From contig NZ_CP017946.1 in assembly GCF_003952665.1 (NCBI RefSeq), positions 5,475,001-5,539,000 on the forward strand: DNA of 64,000 bases. The letters are read 5' to 3'. The position numbers and the translations under genes were made by a program. The notes beneath the pieces were generated by a model, which did not search any database, was not told the origin of the DNA, and saw only the letters and a list, made by a program, of their open reading frames with translations. Each line of letters begins with the position of its first letter. Position 1 is the stretch's first letter. The stretch comes from Bosea sp. Tri-49. Lineage in GTDB: Bacteria; Pseudomonadota; Alphaproteobacteria; Rhizobiales; Beijerinckiaceae. This document shows positions 24,865 through 33,285 of this stretch, piece by piece.

Positions 24865-26070
24865 TTGGCGGACGCTTTCATTTGCGATGCGGTTCGCACG
24901 CCCGTCGGCCGCTATGGCGGGGTGCTTTCGGGCGTCCGGGCCGATGACCTTGCGGCGATCCCGCTGGCGGCGCTGATGCAGCGCAATCCGTCCGTCTATT
25001 GGGCCCAAGTCGACGACGTCATTCTCGGTTGCGCCAACCAGGCTGGCGAAGACAATCGTAATGTCGCACGCATGGCCGTGCTCTTGTCCGGGCTGCCGGT
25101 CGACGTGCCCGGCACCACGGTCAACCGGCTCTGCGGCTCGGGACTCGATGCGCTCGGCCTCGCCGCCCGCTCGATCCGCGCCGGCGACTGCGAGCTGATG
25201 CTCGCCGGCGGCGTCGAGAGCATGTCGCGCGCGCCCTTCGTGATGCCGAAGGCCGACGCCGCCTTCTCACGCGCCAACGCGGTCTACGATACGACCATCG
25301 GCTGGCGCTTCGTCAATCCGAAGCTGAAGAAGGCCTACGGCATCGATTCCATGCCCGAGACGGCCGACAATGTCGCCGCCGACTTTGGTGTCTCGCGCGT
25401 CGACCAGGACGCGTTCGCGCTGCGCAGCCAGCAGCGCTGGGCTGCGGCCCAGGCCGCCGGCCGCTTCGCCGACGAGATGGCGCCGGTCTCCGTGCCGCAG
25501 AAGAAGGGCGATCCCGTCATCGTCGACCGCGACGAGCATCCGCGCCCCGACGTGACGCTCGAACAACTGGCCAAGCTCAAGGGCGTGAACGGCCCCGATC
25601 TCAGTGTGACCGCTGGCAACGCCTCCGGCGTCAATGACGGCTCGGCGGCGCTGATCGTGGCGAGCGAGGCTGCCGCAAAGGCGAACGGCCTGACGCCGCG
25701 TGCTCGCGTCGTCGCCATGGCGGCAGCCGGCGTCGCGCCGCGCATCATGGGCATCGGCCCGGTGCCGGCGGTGCGCAAGGTGCTGCAGCGTGCCGGGCTG
25801 GAGCTCGGACAGATGGATGTGATCGAGCTCAACGAGGCGTTCGCGGCGCAGGGGCTCGCGGTGCTGCGTGAACTCGGCCTGCCGGACGATGCGCCGCATG
25901 TGAACCCGAATGGCGGCGCGATCGCGCTGGGTCATCCCCTGGGCGCGAGCGGCGCCCGGCTGGCGACAACGGCGATGTGGCAACTCCAGCGCAGCGGCGG
26001 GCGTTTTGCTCTGTGCACCATGTGCGTTGGCGTGGGGCAGGGAATTGCAGTGATCCTCGAGCGCGTCTGA
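24865..26070 (+). CDS. paaJ: beta-ketoadipyl-CoA thiolase / 3-oxo-5,6-dehydrosuberyl-CoA thiolase
   Basis: 401 aa thiolase, the exact length of PaaJ/PcaF. It cleaves 3-oxo-5,6-dehydrosuberyl-CoA and 3-oxoadipyl-CoA at two steps of phenylacetate breakdown. Family patterns: [35 protein letters not shown], nucleophile Cys in [27 protein letters not shown], His in [13 protein letters not shown] and Cys in [11 protein letters not shown] choose TTG at 24865 (LADAFICD) because GGGGAGG stands 7 bases upstream and it gives the family N-terminus; an in-frame ATG at 24826 overlaps the operator. First gene of the plus-strand paa operon; paaA follows at 28 bp. Confidence 0.92.
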   Translation: MADAFICDAVRTPVGRYGGVLSGVRADDLAAIPLAALMQRNPSVYWAQVDDVILGCANQAGEDNRNVARMAVLLSGLPVDVPGTTVNRLCGSGLDALGLAARSIRAGDCELMLAGGVESMSRAPFVMPKADAAFSRANAVYDTTIGWRFVNPKLKKAYGIDSMPETADNVAADFGVSRVDQDAFALRSQQRWAAAQAAGRFADEMAPVSVPQKKGDPVIVDRDEHPRPDVTLEQLAKLKGVNGPDLSVTAGNASGVNDGSAALIVASEAAAKANGLTPRARVVAMAAAGVAPRIMGIGPVPAVRKVLQRAGLELGQMDVIELNEAFAAQGLAVLRELGLPDDAPHVNPNGGAIALGHPLGASGARLATTAMWQLQRSGGRFALCTMCVGVGQGIAVILERV

Positions 26071-26098
26071 CGCGCGAACCGGAACAGGAGGCGAGCCG

Positions 26099-27103
26099 AT
26101 GTATGCCCAGATGGTGAAGACCGAGGCGAAGCGGGTCCGCAGCCTCGACGAGATGGAGCCGCAGGAGCGCGCCTTCCAGCAGCGCATCGATGCCGGCCAG
26201 AAGATCGAGCCGAAGGAGTGGATGCCGGAGGATTATCGCAAGACGCTGATCCGCCAGATCAGCCAGCATGCTCATTCCGAGATTGTCGGCCAGCTGCCGG
26301 AGGGTAACTGGATCACACGCGCCCCGACCCTGGAGCGCAAGGCGATCCTGCTCGCCAAGGTCCAGGACGAGGCCGGCCACGGCCTCTACCTCTACTGCGC
26401 GGCGGAGACGCTCGGCATCAGCCGCGACCAGATGTACGAGCAGCTCCATTCCGGCAAGGCCAAGTACTCCTCGATCTTCAACTATCCGACGCTGAGCTGG
26501 GCCGATATCGGCGCGATCGGCTGGCTAGTCGATGGTGCCGCGATCATGAACCAGGTTCCGCTGCAGCGCTGCTCCTACGGGCCCTATGCCCGCGCCATGG
26601 TGCGGATCTGCAAGGAGGAGAGCTTCCACCAGCGCCAGGGCTTCGACATCATGACCGTGCTCAGCAAGGGCACGCCGGAGCAGAAGGCGATGGCGCAGGA
26701 TGCGCTCGATCGCTGGTGGTGGCCGTCGCTGATGATGTTCGGCCCCTCCGACGACGCCTCGGTGCATTCGGCGCAGTCGATGGCCTGGAACATCAAGCAG
26801 GATTCCAATGACGAGCTGCGCCAGAAGTTCGTCGACCAGACCGTGCCGCAGGCCAAGTATCTCGGCCTCACCGTCCCCGATCCGGCACTGGCCTGGAACG
26901 AGGCGAAGGGCGGCCACGATTTCGGCGAGCCGGACTGGACCGAGTTCTTCGCGGTGATCGCCGGCGAGGGGCCCTGCAATCGCGAGCGGCTCGAGGCGCG
27001 GCGCAAGGCCTGGGACGACGGCGCCTGGTTCCGCGACGGGCTGACCGCCCATGCGAGCAAGCAGGCGGCGCGGCGCCAAGCCTCGCGGATCGCCGCCGAA
27101 TAG
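26099..27103 (+). CDS. paaA: 1,2-phenylacetyl-CoA epoxidase catalytic subunit PaaA
   Basis: 334 aa ferritin-fold diiron subunit of the PaaABC(D)E multicomponent epoxidase, which adds one O2-derived oxygen to the ring of phenylacetyl-CoA in the cytoplasm. Diiron motifs by pattern: Glu61; DEAGH (Glu91-x-x-His94) in [18 protein letters not shown] (Glu174-x-x-His177) in [18 protein letters not shown] precedes ATG 26099. The C-terminal tail ([16 protein letters not shown]) is basic and probably disordered. paaB follows after 25 bp. Full-length and apparently intact. Confidence 0.97.
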   Translation: MYAQMVKTEAKRVRSLDEMEPQERAFQQRIDAGQKIEPKEWMPEDYRKTLIRQISQHAHSEIVGQLPEGNWITRAPTLERKAILLAKVQDEAGHGLYLYCAAETLGISRDQMYEQLHSGKAKYSSIFNYPTLSWADIGAIGWLVDGAAIMNQVPLQRCSYGPYARAMVRICKEESFHQRQGFDIMTVLSKGTPEQKAMAQDALDRWWWPSLMMFGPSDDASVHSAQSMAWNIKQDSNDELRQKFVDQTVPQAKYLGLTVPDPALAWNEAKGGHDFGEPDWTEFFAVIAGEGPCNRERLEARRKAWDDGAWFRDGLTAHASKQAARRQASRIAAE

Positions 27104-27128
27104 CGCCGCCAGCGGAAGGAGCAAAGCG

Positions 27129-27413
27129 ATGTCTAGCGAATGGCCCCTCTGGGAGGTCTTCATCCGCGGTCAGCACGGCCTCAACCACCGGCATGTCGGC
27201 AGCCTGCATGCGCCGGATGCCGAGATGGCGATTCACAATGCGCGCGATGTCTACACGCGCCGCAACGAGGGCGTCAGCATCTGGGTGGTGCGCTCCTCCG
27301 ACATCGTCGCCAGTGCGCCCTCCGACAAGGGCCCGCTCTTCGATCCGGCCAACGCCAAGGTCTACCGGCATCCGACCTTCTTCGACGTGCCGGACGAAGT
27401 GGGACACATGTGA
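27129..27413 (+). CDS. paaB: 1,2-phenylacetyl-CoA epoxidase subunit PaaB
   Basis: 94 aa structural subunit bridging PaaA-PaaC heterodimers. Clear family start EWPLWEVFIRGQHGLNHRHVG, then HAPDAEMAIHNARDVYTRRN, EGVSIWVVRSSDI and the end YRHPTFFDVPDEVGHM. The start is ATG 27129, preceded by GGAAGGAG; a longer frame upstream runs through paaA. Its stop overlaps the paaC start (TGATG), implying coupled translation and matched stoichiometry. Confidence 0.96.
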   Translation: MSSEWPLWEVFIRGQHGLNHRHVGSLHAPDAEMAIHNARDVYTRRNEGVSIWVVRSSDIVASAPSDKGPLFDPANAKVYRHPTFFDVPDEVGHM

Positions 27414-28180
27414 TGACCGCGGTTGCCACCTCTCCGGCCATTGCCGAGTTCGCGTTGCGCATGGGCGACAGCTGTCTGATCCTCGGCCATCGCAATTCGG
27501 AATGGTGCGGCCACGCCCCAGCGCTGGAGGAGGACATCGCGCTCGCCAACACGGCGCTCGACCTGATCGGCCAGACCCAGCTCTGGCTGGAGCTCGCCTG
27601 CGAGGCCGAGGGCAAGGGCCGGACATCCGACGAGATCGCCTTCCTGCGCGACGTCTCCGGCTATCGCAATCTTCTCCTGGTCGAGCAGCCCAACGGCGAT
27701 TTCGGCCGCACGGTGATGCGGCAGTATCTGTTCGACGCGTGGCATCTGCCGCTGCTGAAGGCGCTGATGAGCTCGACTGACAAGCGCATCGCCGCGATCG
27801 CCGAGAAGGCTTCCAAGGAGGTCGCCTATCATCTGGAACGCAGCGCCGATTTGGTGATCCGCCTCGGCGACGGCACCAAAGAGAGCCGTGACCGCATGCA
27901 GGCGGCCGTGGATTTCCTCTGGCCCTATACGGGCGAGATGTTCCTCGCCGATGCGCTCGACGAGGAGCTGGTGGCTTCAGGCCTGGCACCGGGGCCGGGC
28001 TCGCTCAAAGCGGCCTGGCATGAACATGTCACCCGCACCTTCGCCGATGCGACACTGAAGGCGCCGGAGAAGAGCTTCGCCCAGAAGGGCGGCCGGCGCG
28101 GGGTTCATTCCGAGCATCTCGGCTTCATCCTGGCGGAGATGCAGTTCCTGCAGCGCGCCTATCCCGGTGCGCGCTGGTGA
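27413..28180 (+). CDS. paaC: 1,2-phenylacetyl-CoA epoxidase subunit PaaC
   Basis: 255 aa ferritin-fold scaffold subunit that pairs with PaaA. Family patterns: RMGDSCLILGHRNSEWCGHAP, EEDIALANTALDLIGQTQLW (Gln where a metal Glu would be, as usual in the non-catalytic PaaC), YLFDAWHLPLLKALM, KEVAYHLERSADLVIRLGDG and HLGFILAEMQFLQRAYPGARW. The start is ATG 27413, overlapping paaB. paaD begins 10 bp after its stop. Confidence 0.96.
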   Translation: MTAVATSPAIAEFALRMGDSCLILGHRNSEWCGHAPALEEDIALANTALDLIGQTQLWLELACEAEGKGRTSDEIAFLRDVSGYRNLLLVEQPNGDFGRTVMRQYLFDAWHLPLLKALMSSTDKRIAAIAEKASKEVAYHLERSADLVIRLGDGTKESRDRMQAAVDFLWPYTGEMFLADALDEELVASGLAPGPGSLKAAWHEHVTRTFADATLKAPEKSFAQKGGRRGVHSEHLGFILAEMQFLQRAYPGARW

Positions 28181-28190
28181 GGAGGCGCTG

Positions 28191-28694
28191 ATGGACGCCG
28201 CCACTCTATCGCACCCTGCTATCGATGAGATCTGGTCCTGGCTCGGCGAGATTCCGGACCCCGAGATCCCGGTGATCTCGCTGGTCGACCTCGGCATCAT
28301 CCGCGACGTCGCCTGGGCGGGCGACACGCTGGAGGTGACGGTCACGCCGACCTATTCGGGCTGCCCGGCGACCGGCGTGATCAATTTCGAGATCGAGCGC
28401 GGCCTGCGCGAGCACGGCATCGAGAAGCTCGTCCTCAAGCGGCAATTGTCGCCGGCCTGGACCACCGCATGGATCAGCGCCGAGGGCCGCGCCAAGCTGC
28501 ACGACTATGGCATCGCCCCGCCGGTGGAAGGCACGGCCGCCTGCGCCGGTGCGCTGCGGCCGCTTCAGGTGTCCTGCCCGCGCTGCGGCTCGCAGAGGAC
28601 CGAGCGCATCAGCCAGTTCGGCTCGACGCCCTGCAAGGCGCATTTCCGCTGCACCGACTGTCTCGAACCGTTCGACTACTTCAAGAGCATCTGA
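28191..28694 (+). CDS. paaD: 1,2-phenylacetyl-CoA epoxidase assembly protein PaaD
   Basis: 167 aa. N-terminal MIP18/DUF59-type domain (EIPDPEIPVISLVDLGIIRDV; TPTYSGCPAT) thought to serve in Fe-S or diiron centre maturation, and a C-terminal zinc-ribbon (CPRCGSQRTERISQFGSTPC with a second CTDC pair). ATG 28191 follows GGAGGCG; an earlier in-frame ATG lies within paaC. Gap of 7 bp to paaE. Confidence 0.95.
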   Translation: MDAATLSHPAIDEIWSWLGEIPDPEIPVISLVDLGIIRDVAWAGDTLEVTVTPTYSGCPATGVINFEIERGLREHGIEKLVLKRQLSPAWTTAWISAEGRAKLHDYGIAPPVEGTAACAGALRPLQVSCPRCGSQRTERISQFGSTPCKAHFRCTDCLEPFDYFKSI

Positions 28695-28701
28695 GGGATC
28701 G

Positions 28702-29775
28702 ATGGCCCGCTTCTTTCCACTGGAGGTTGCCGATATCCGCCGCGAGACGCGCGATGCGGTCGTCGTCACGCTCGCACCGCGGGTCGAGGACCGCGCCGCT
28801 TTCGATTTCACCCAAGGGCAGTACCTGACCTTCCGCCGCTGCTTCGAGGGCGAGGAGCTGCGCCGCTCCTATTCGATCTGCGCCGGCAAGGACGAGGGCG
28901 TGCTCAAGGTCGGCATCAAGCGCGTCGACGGCGGCGCTTTCTCGACCTGGGCGAACGAGGAGCTGAAGCCCGGCGACGTGGTCGAGGCGATGTCGCCGAT
29001 GGGCGCCTTCCATGTACCGCTGCGACCCGAGGAGGGGCGGCATTATCTCGCCTTCGCCGGTGGCAGCGGCATCACGCCGGTGCTCTCGCTGATCAAGACG
29101 ACGCTGGCGCGCGAGCCGAAATCGCGGTTCACGCTGGTCTACGGCAACCGCTCGATCAATTCGATCATGTTCCGCGAGGAGCTGGAGGACATCAAGAACC
29201 TCCATCTCGGCCGCTTCAACGTGGTGCATGTGCTGGAGAGCGAGGCGCAGGAGGTCGAGCTCTTCTCCGGCTGCATCGACGCCGAAAAATGCGCGCGGCT
29301 GTTCAAGGGCTGGATCAACATCGCCGCCATCGACATGGCCTTCATCTGCGGGCCGGAGCCGATGATGCTGGCGATCGCCGCGGCGCTGCGCGAGCACGGC
29401 CTGCGCGACGACCAGATCAAGTTCGAGCTGTTCGCCTCCGCGCCGCGCCGTGGCAAGCACGTCGTCAAGAGCGCCGCCGACAACGGCAAGGCCGCGACCT
29501 GCACCGCGACGATCACGCTCGACGGCATGACTCGGGTGATCGAGATGGCCAAGACCGGGCAGACCATCCTGGAGGCCGCGCTCGGCGCCAGCCTCGACGC
29601 GCCCTATGCCTGCAAGGCCGGCGTCTGCTCGACCTGCCGCGCCATGGTCGTCGAGGGTGAGGTCGAGATGGAGACCAACCACGCCCTCGAGGACTACGAG
29701 GTCCGCCAGGGTTATGTGCTGACCTGCCAGTGCTATCCGCTCTCGGACCGGGTGGTGGTGACCTATGACCAGTGA
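28702..29775 (+). CDS. paaE: 1,2-phenylacetyl-CoA epoxidase reductase PaaE
   Basis: 357 aa NADPH-dependent electron-transfer subunit. FAD domain (RRSYSICAGKDEGVLKVGIK), NAD(P)-binding segment (AFAGGSGITPVLSLI; FICGPEPMM) and C-terminal plant-type 2Fe-2S ferredoxin domain with CKAGVCSTCRAMVV (C-x4-C-x2-C) and the distant Cys in LTCQCYP. It transfers electrons to the PaaA diiron centre. The start is ATG 28702 (GAGGGATCG upstream). Its end overlaps the next gene by 11 bp, tying that gene to the epoxidase operon. Confidence 0.96.
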   Translation: MARFFPLEVADIRRETRDAVVVTLAPRVEDRAAFDFTQGQYLTFRRCFEGEELRRSYSICAGKDEGVLKVGIKRVDGGAFSTWANEELKPGDVVEAMSPMGAFHVPLRPEEGRHYLAFAGGSGITPVLSLIKTTLAREPKSRFTLVYGNRSINSIMFREELEDIKNLHLGRFNVVHVLESEAQEVELFSGCIDAEKCARLFKGWINIAAIDMAFICGPEPMMLAIAAALREHGLRDDQIKFELFASAPRRGKHVVKSAADNGKAATCTATITLDGMTRVIEMAKTGQTILEAALGASLDAPYACKAGVCSTCRAMVVEGEVEMETNHALEDYEVRQGYVLTCQCYPLSDRVVVTYDQ

Positions 29776-30529
29776 CACCGACACCATGCCGCTCGAGGCT
29801 TATCTGGCCCAGGGCGGCAAGCTGACCACGCCCGAGAACGCGCCGCCGCGCTATCGTGGCGAGCTGCTCAGGCTGATGGCGACCTTCGTCGACAGCGAAT
29901 TGGCCGGCGCCGCCGGCTTCGCCGATATCATCAACCAGGGGCCGGGCATCAAGGAGCGCATCGCTGCCTCCCGCATCGTGCTGGAGAAGCTCGACCATGC
30001 CGAGCGCGTGCTCGCCGTCATGGGCGAGTTCGGCGCCGACATCTCGCGATATGCCAACCACCATCCCTGGGCCGATCGCGTCGCCCGCGACAGCGATCTT
30101 GGCGCTGCCCGCCATGGCGCCGACATGCGGCTCGCCGTGCTGCATTACCCGCTGCAGGGCTGGCTCGATGCGGTCGTGATGAACGTGCTGATGGGCCAGG
30201 CCGTGGTGATCCAGCTCGACGAGTTCGCCCAGCTTTCCTACCAGCCTCTGGCTGAGATCTTCCGCGCCATCCTGCCGCGCGAGCGGCGGCATAAGGAGCT
30301 CGGCGAGGAGGGGCTGCGGAAGCTGCTGGAGGATGCCGCCAACCGCCCATTGGTTGCCGAGGGGCTCGCCTATTGGCGTCCCCGCGTCGCCGCCAGCTTC
30401 GGTAGCGGCAGTTCGGCGCATTTCGCGACGCAGAAGAAATTCGGGCTGCGCCACACCGGCAATGCCGAGCTCGCCGCTACCTGGGAGCGACAGGTGGACG
30501 AAGTGCTGCGCAACGCCGGCATGGCCTGA
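29765..30529 (+). CDS. PaaA/PaaC-like ferritin-fold protein, extra member of the epoxidase operon
   Basis: 254 aa protein of the phenylacetic-acid-catabolism (PaaA_PaaC) ferritin-like family, in addition to the canonical PaaA and PaaC. By alignment of motifs, the second ExxH of PaaA is kept (Glu173-Arg-Arg-His176, followed by KELG where PaaA has QRQG). The first is replaced by Asp77-His-Ala-Glu80 where PaaA has EAGH; Glu45 could be the first-helix ligand. It could hold an altered metal site, act as a structural partner, or be a second oxygenase component. It starts 11 bp inside paaE and precedes paaZ by 62 bp. Homologues annotated only as phenylacetic acid catabolic protein are known; function unproven. 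Confidence 0.85.
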   Translation: MTSDTDTMPLEAYLAQGGKLTTPENAPPRYRGELLRLMATFVDSELAGAAGFADIINQGPGIKERIAASRIVLEKLDHAERVLAVMGEFGADISRYANHHPWADRVARDSDLGAARHGADMRLAVLHYPLQGWLDAVVMNVLMGQAVVIQLDEFAQLSYQPLAEIFRAILPRERRHKELGEEGLRKLLEDAANRPLVAEGLAYWRPRVAASFGSGSSAHFATQKKFGLRHTGNAELAATWERQVDEVLRNAGMA

Positions 30530-30591
30530 TCCGCATCTCAAACTGACGACGGCGACAAGCCGCACCCGTGATCGACAGGGGACTCCAAGGA

Positions 30592-32652
30592 ATGAACGCG
30601 CCAGTGAAGACCGTCCGCCAGCTCGAATCCTTCATCGCCGGAGACTGGGTCCGCGGCGCCGGCAAGGCGGTGCCGCTGCTCGATGCGGCGACCGGGGCGG
30701 AAGTCGCGCTGATCGACGCGAGCGGCCTCGACATGAAGCGCGCCCTGGAGCATGGCCGCGAGGCCGGCGGCCCGGCGCTGCGCAAGATGAGCTTTCATGA
30801 GCGCGCCTTGATGCTGAAGGCGCTCGGCCAGGCGCTGATGGAGGCGAAGGAGGAGTTCTACGCTCTCTCCACCGCGACCGGCGCGACACGCACCGACAGC
30901 TGGATCGACATAGAGGGCGGCGCCGGCACCTTGCTCTCCTATGCCTCGAAGGGCCGGCGCGAATTGCCGAACACGCGCACCCTCGTCGATGGCGATGTCG
31001 AGGCGCTCTCGCGCGACAACAGCTTTTCGGGCCAGCATATCCTGACGCCGCTGGAGGGCGTCGCGATCCACATCAACGCCTACAACTTCCCGTGCTGGGG
31101 CATGCTGGAGAAGCTGGCGCCGACGCTGCTCGCCGGCATGCCGGCGATCGTGAAGCCTGCGAGCCAGACCGCCTATCTGACCGAGCTCATGGTGCGCCGG
31201 ATCGTCGCGACCGGCATCCTGCCGAAGGGCGCGCTGCAACTGATCAGCGGCTCGGTCGGCGATCTGCTCGACCATGTCGATTGCCAGGATGTCGTGACCT
31301 TCACCGGCTCGGCCGCGACGGGCCGCAAGCTTCGCACCCACAAGGCGATCGTCGAGAACTCCGTGCGCTTCACCATGGAGGCGGATTCGCTCAACGCCGC
31401 GATCCTCGGCCCCGACGCCGTCGCGGGAACCGAGGAGTTCGATCTCTTCGTCAAGGAGGTCGCCCGCGAGATGACGGTGAAGGCCGGGCAGAAATGCACG
31501 GCGATCCGGCGTGTGATCGCACCGCGCGCTTCGGTCGAACCCTTGATCAAGGCGCTGGGAGACCGGCTCGCCAAGACCGCGCTCGGCAACCCCAGCGAGG
31601 AAGCGACCCGGATGGGCCCGCTCGCCAGTCTCGCTCAGCGCGACGAGGTCCGCGCCCGCATCGCCGAACTGCAGGGGGATGCCGAGATCGTCGCTGGCGA
31701 TCCCAGCCAAGCCAATCTGACGTCGGGCGATGCCGAAGCCGGCGCCTTCCTCAGCCCGGTGCTGCTCTATTGCGACAAGCCCGGCGCCGCGAAGGCCGTG
31801 CACGATGTCGAGGCCTTCGGCCCGGTCAGCACGATCATTCCTTACGAGACGATCGATGAGGCGGCGGAGCTGGCGCGGCGCGGCAAGGGCAGCCTCGTCG
31901 CCTCGGTCTTCACCAATGACGCCGCCTTCGCGCGCGAAGCCGTTGGGGCGCTCGGCCCCTGGCATGGCCGCGTCATGCTCGGCAACCGCGTCAGCGCCAA
32001 GTCCTCGACCGGCCATGGCTCGCCTTTGCCGGTGCTCGTCCATGGCGGCCCGGGCCGTGCCGGCGGTGGCGAGGAGCTTGGCGGCATGCGTGCCGTCAAG
32101 CACTACATGCAGCGCACCGCCGTCCAGGGCGCGCCCTGGCTGCTGTCGGAGGTCACCGGCCGCTGGATCCAGGGCGCGAGGACGCGCCAGGACGGCATCC
32201 ATCCCTTCCGCAAGTCGCTGGCCGAGCTGGAGATCGGCGACCAGCTCGTCACGGCCTCACGTACGGTGACGCTGGAGGACATCGAGCATTTCGCCCATTT
32301 CACCGGCGACACCTTCTACGCCCATATGGACGAGGAAGCCGCCAAGGCGAACCCGTTCTTCGATGGGCGCGTCGCGCATGGCTATCTGATCGTGTCGTTT
32401 GCGGCGGGCCTGTTCGTCGACCCGGCGCCTGGCCCGGTGCTTGCCAATTACGGGGTCGACGCCCTGCGTTTCCTGACGCCGGTCAATCCCGGTGACGCGC
32501 TCCAGGTGACGCTGACCTGCAAGCAGATCAATCCGCGCGAGACCGAAGAGTACGGCGAGGTGCGCTGGGACTGCACGGTGACCAACCAGGATGCCCAGCT
32601 TGTCGCGCAATACGACGTGCTGACCATGGTGGCGAAGACCTGGCCGCAGTAG
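30592..32652 (+). CDS. paaZ: oxepin-CoA hydrolase / 3-oxo-5,6-dehydrosuberyl-CoA semialdehyde dehydrogenase
   Basis: 686 aa bifunctional ring-opening enzyme. Aldehyde dehydrogenase domain (residues about 1-530): NAYNFPCWGMLEKLAP, Glu263 in FTMEAD, catalytic Cys302 in AGQKCTAIRRV. C-terminal MaoC-type hydratase domain: FAHFTGDTFYAH with Asp573 and His578, then GRVAHGYLIVSFAAGLF. The hydratase opens oxepin-CoA and the dehydrogenase oxidises the aldehyde. The start is ATG 30592 with AAGGA just upstream; an ATG 24 nt earlier is poorer. Last gene of the plus-strand paa operon, followed by a strong hairpin. Confidence 0.96.
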   Translation: MNAPVKTVRQLESFIAGDWVRGAGKAVPLLDAATGAEVALIDASGLDMKRALEHGREAGGPALRKMSFHERALMLKALGQALMEAKEEFYALSTATGATRTDSWIDIEGGAGTLLSYASKGRRELPNTRTLVDGDVEALSRDNSFSGQHILTPLEGVAIHINAYNFPCWGMLEKLAPTLLAGMPAIVKPASQTAYLTELMVRRIVATGILPKGALQLISGSVGDLLDHVDCQDVVTFTGSAATGRKLRTHKAIVENSVRFTMEADSLNAAILGPDAVAGTEEFDLFVKEVAREMTVKAGQKCTAIRRVIAPRASVEPLIKALGDRLAKTALGNPSEEATRMGPLASLAQRDEVRARIAELQGDAEIVAGDPSQANLTSGDAEAGAFLSPVLLYCDKPGAAKAVHDVEAFGPVSTIIPYETIDEAAELARRGKGSLVASVFTNDAAFAREAVGALGPWHGRVMLGNRVSAKSSTGHGSPLPVLVHGGPGRAGGGEELGGMRAVKHYMQRTAVQGAPWLLSEVTGRWIQGARTRQDGIHPFRKSLAELEIGDQLVTASRTVTLEDIEHFAHFTGDTFYAHMDEEAAKANPFFDGRVAHGYLIVSFAAGLFVDPAPGPVLANYGVDALRFLTPVNPGDALQVTLTCKQINPRETEEYGEVRWDCTVTNQDAQLVAQYDVLTMVAKTWPQ

Positions 32653-32670
32653 CCCCTGCGCCGCGAGAAG

Positions 32671-32695
32671 GGTGCCGGTCTGTCAGACCGGCACC
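32671..32695. terminator. bidirectional hairpin terminator between paaZ and the lrp-type gene
   Basis: 12-bp arms GGTGCCGGTCTG / CAGACCGGCACC almost without spacer (effective 11-bp stem with GTC loop), 18 nt after the paaZ stop. The other half lies in the last codons of the convergent Lrp-type gene. No T-run on either side, so termination strength is inferred from stem stability and from the convergent gene arrangement. Confidence 0.65.
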
Positions 32696-33141
32696 GGCCC
32701 GTGCACCTTGATCTCCCGCAGCACGAGGTTGGTGCGGACATTGGCGATGCCCGGCAGCCTGAACAGGAAGTGCTCCAGGAAATCGTTATAGGCGTCCTTG
32801 TCGCGGCAGACGACATGCAGATGGTAATCGGCCTCGCCGGTGGTCGCGAAGCATTCCAGCACTTCGGGCCGCCCCGCCACGCGTGAGATGAAGGTCGTCA
32901 CGTGGTCGGCCTCGTGGCGCACCAGCGCGACATGCACCATCGCGCTGAAAGCAAGCCCGGCCCTGGCCGGATCGACGATGGCGCGATAGCTCGAGATCAC
33001 GCCGGCTTCCTCAAGCGCCCGCACCCGGCGCCAGCAGGCCGAGGCCGACATGCCCGCACCTTCCGCGAGCTCCTGATTGGAGATGCGCGCATCCGCCTGC
33101 AGCAGCGTGATCAGCTTGCGGTCCTGCTCGGTGAGCTCCAT
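32683..33141 (-). CDS. Lrp/AsnC-family transcriptional regulator
   Basis: 152 aa. N-terminal HTH: ELTEQDRKLITLLQADARIS, AEGAGMSASACWRRVRALEE, GVISSYRAIVDP. C-terminal RAM ligand domain: VHVALVRHEADHVTTFI, CFATTGEADYHLHVV and FLFRLPGIANVRTNLVLREI. Lrp/AsnC proteins sense amino acids. It is divergent from the indolepyruvate:ferredoxin oxidoreductase gene, a recurrent pairing, so it probably senses an aromatic amino acid or keto acid and controls that gene. ATG 33141 chosen with AGGAA upstream; a longer frame adds 52 unconserved residues. Confidence 0.93.
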   Translation of the reverse strand: MELTEQDRKLITLLQADARISNQELAEGAGMSASACWRRVRALEEAGVISSYRAIVDPARAGLAFSAMVHVALVRHEADHVTTFISRVAGRPEVLECFATTGEADYHLHVVCRDKDAYNDFLEHFLFRLPGIANVRTNLVLREIKVHGPVPV

Positions 33142-33154
33142 CGCCGTTCCTGAA

Positions 33155-33165
33155 AGGATTATCCT
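33155..33165. promoter_or_regulatory. candidate Lrp/AsnC-type site between lrp-type gene and iorAB
   Basis: AGGAT-T-ATCCT, an 11-bp odd palindrome centred 19 bp upstream of the Lrp-type start, in the 144-bp divergent region. Lrp/AsnC boxes are loosely palindromic and AT-rich at the centre, so this is a plausible autoregulatory site, not a proven one. Confidence 0.4.
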
Positions 33166-33285
33166 AGTTGAAGCGCATTCTCGGTCTATTTCACCGGACT
33201 GGCAACGAGGGGCGGTGAAATTGGCAAATCTTTCCAGTCGGCCGAGTTTAGAATCACCCGAATAAATCTTTCGGGAGGCCACGCC

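Noticed and set aside
30538..32202. Long minus-strand open frame (554 codons) opposite paaZ.
   Set aside because: Same reason: complementary to conserved paaZ coding sequence and without motifs.
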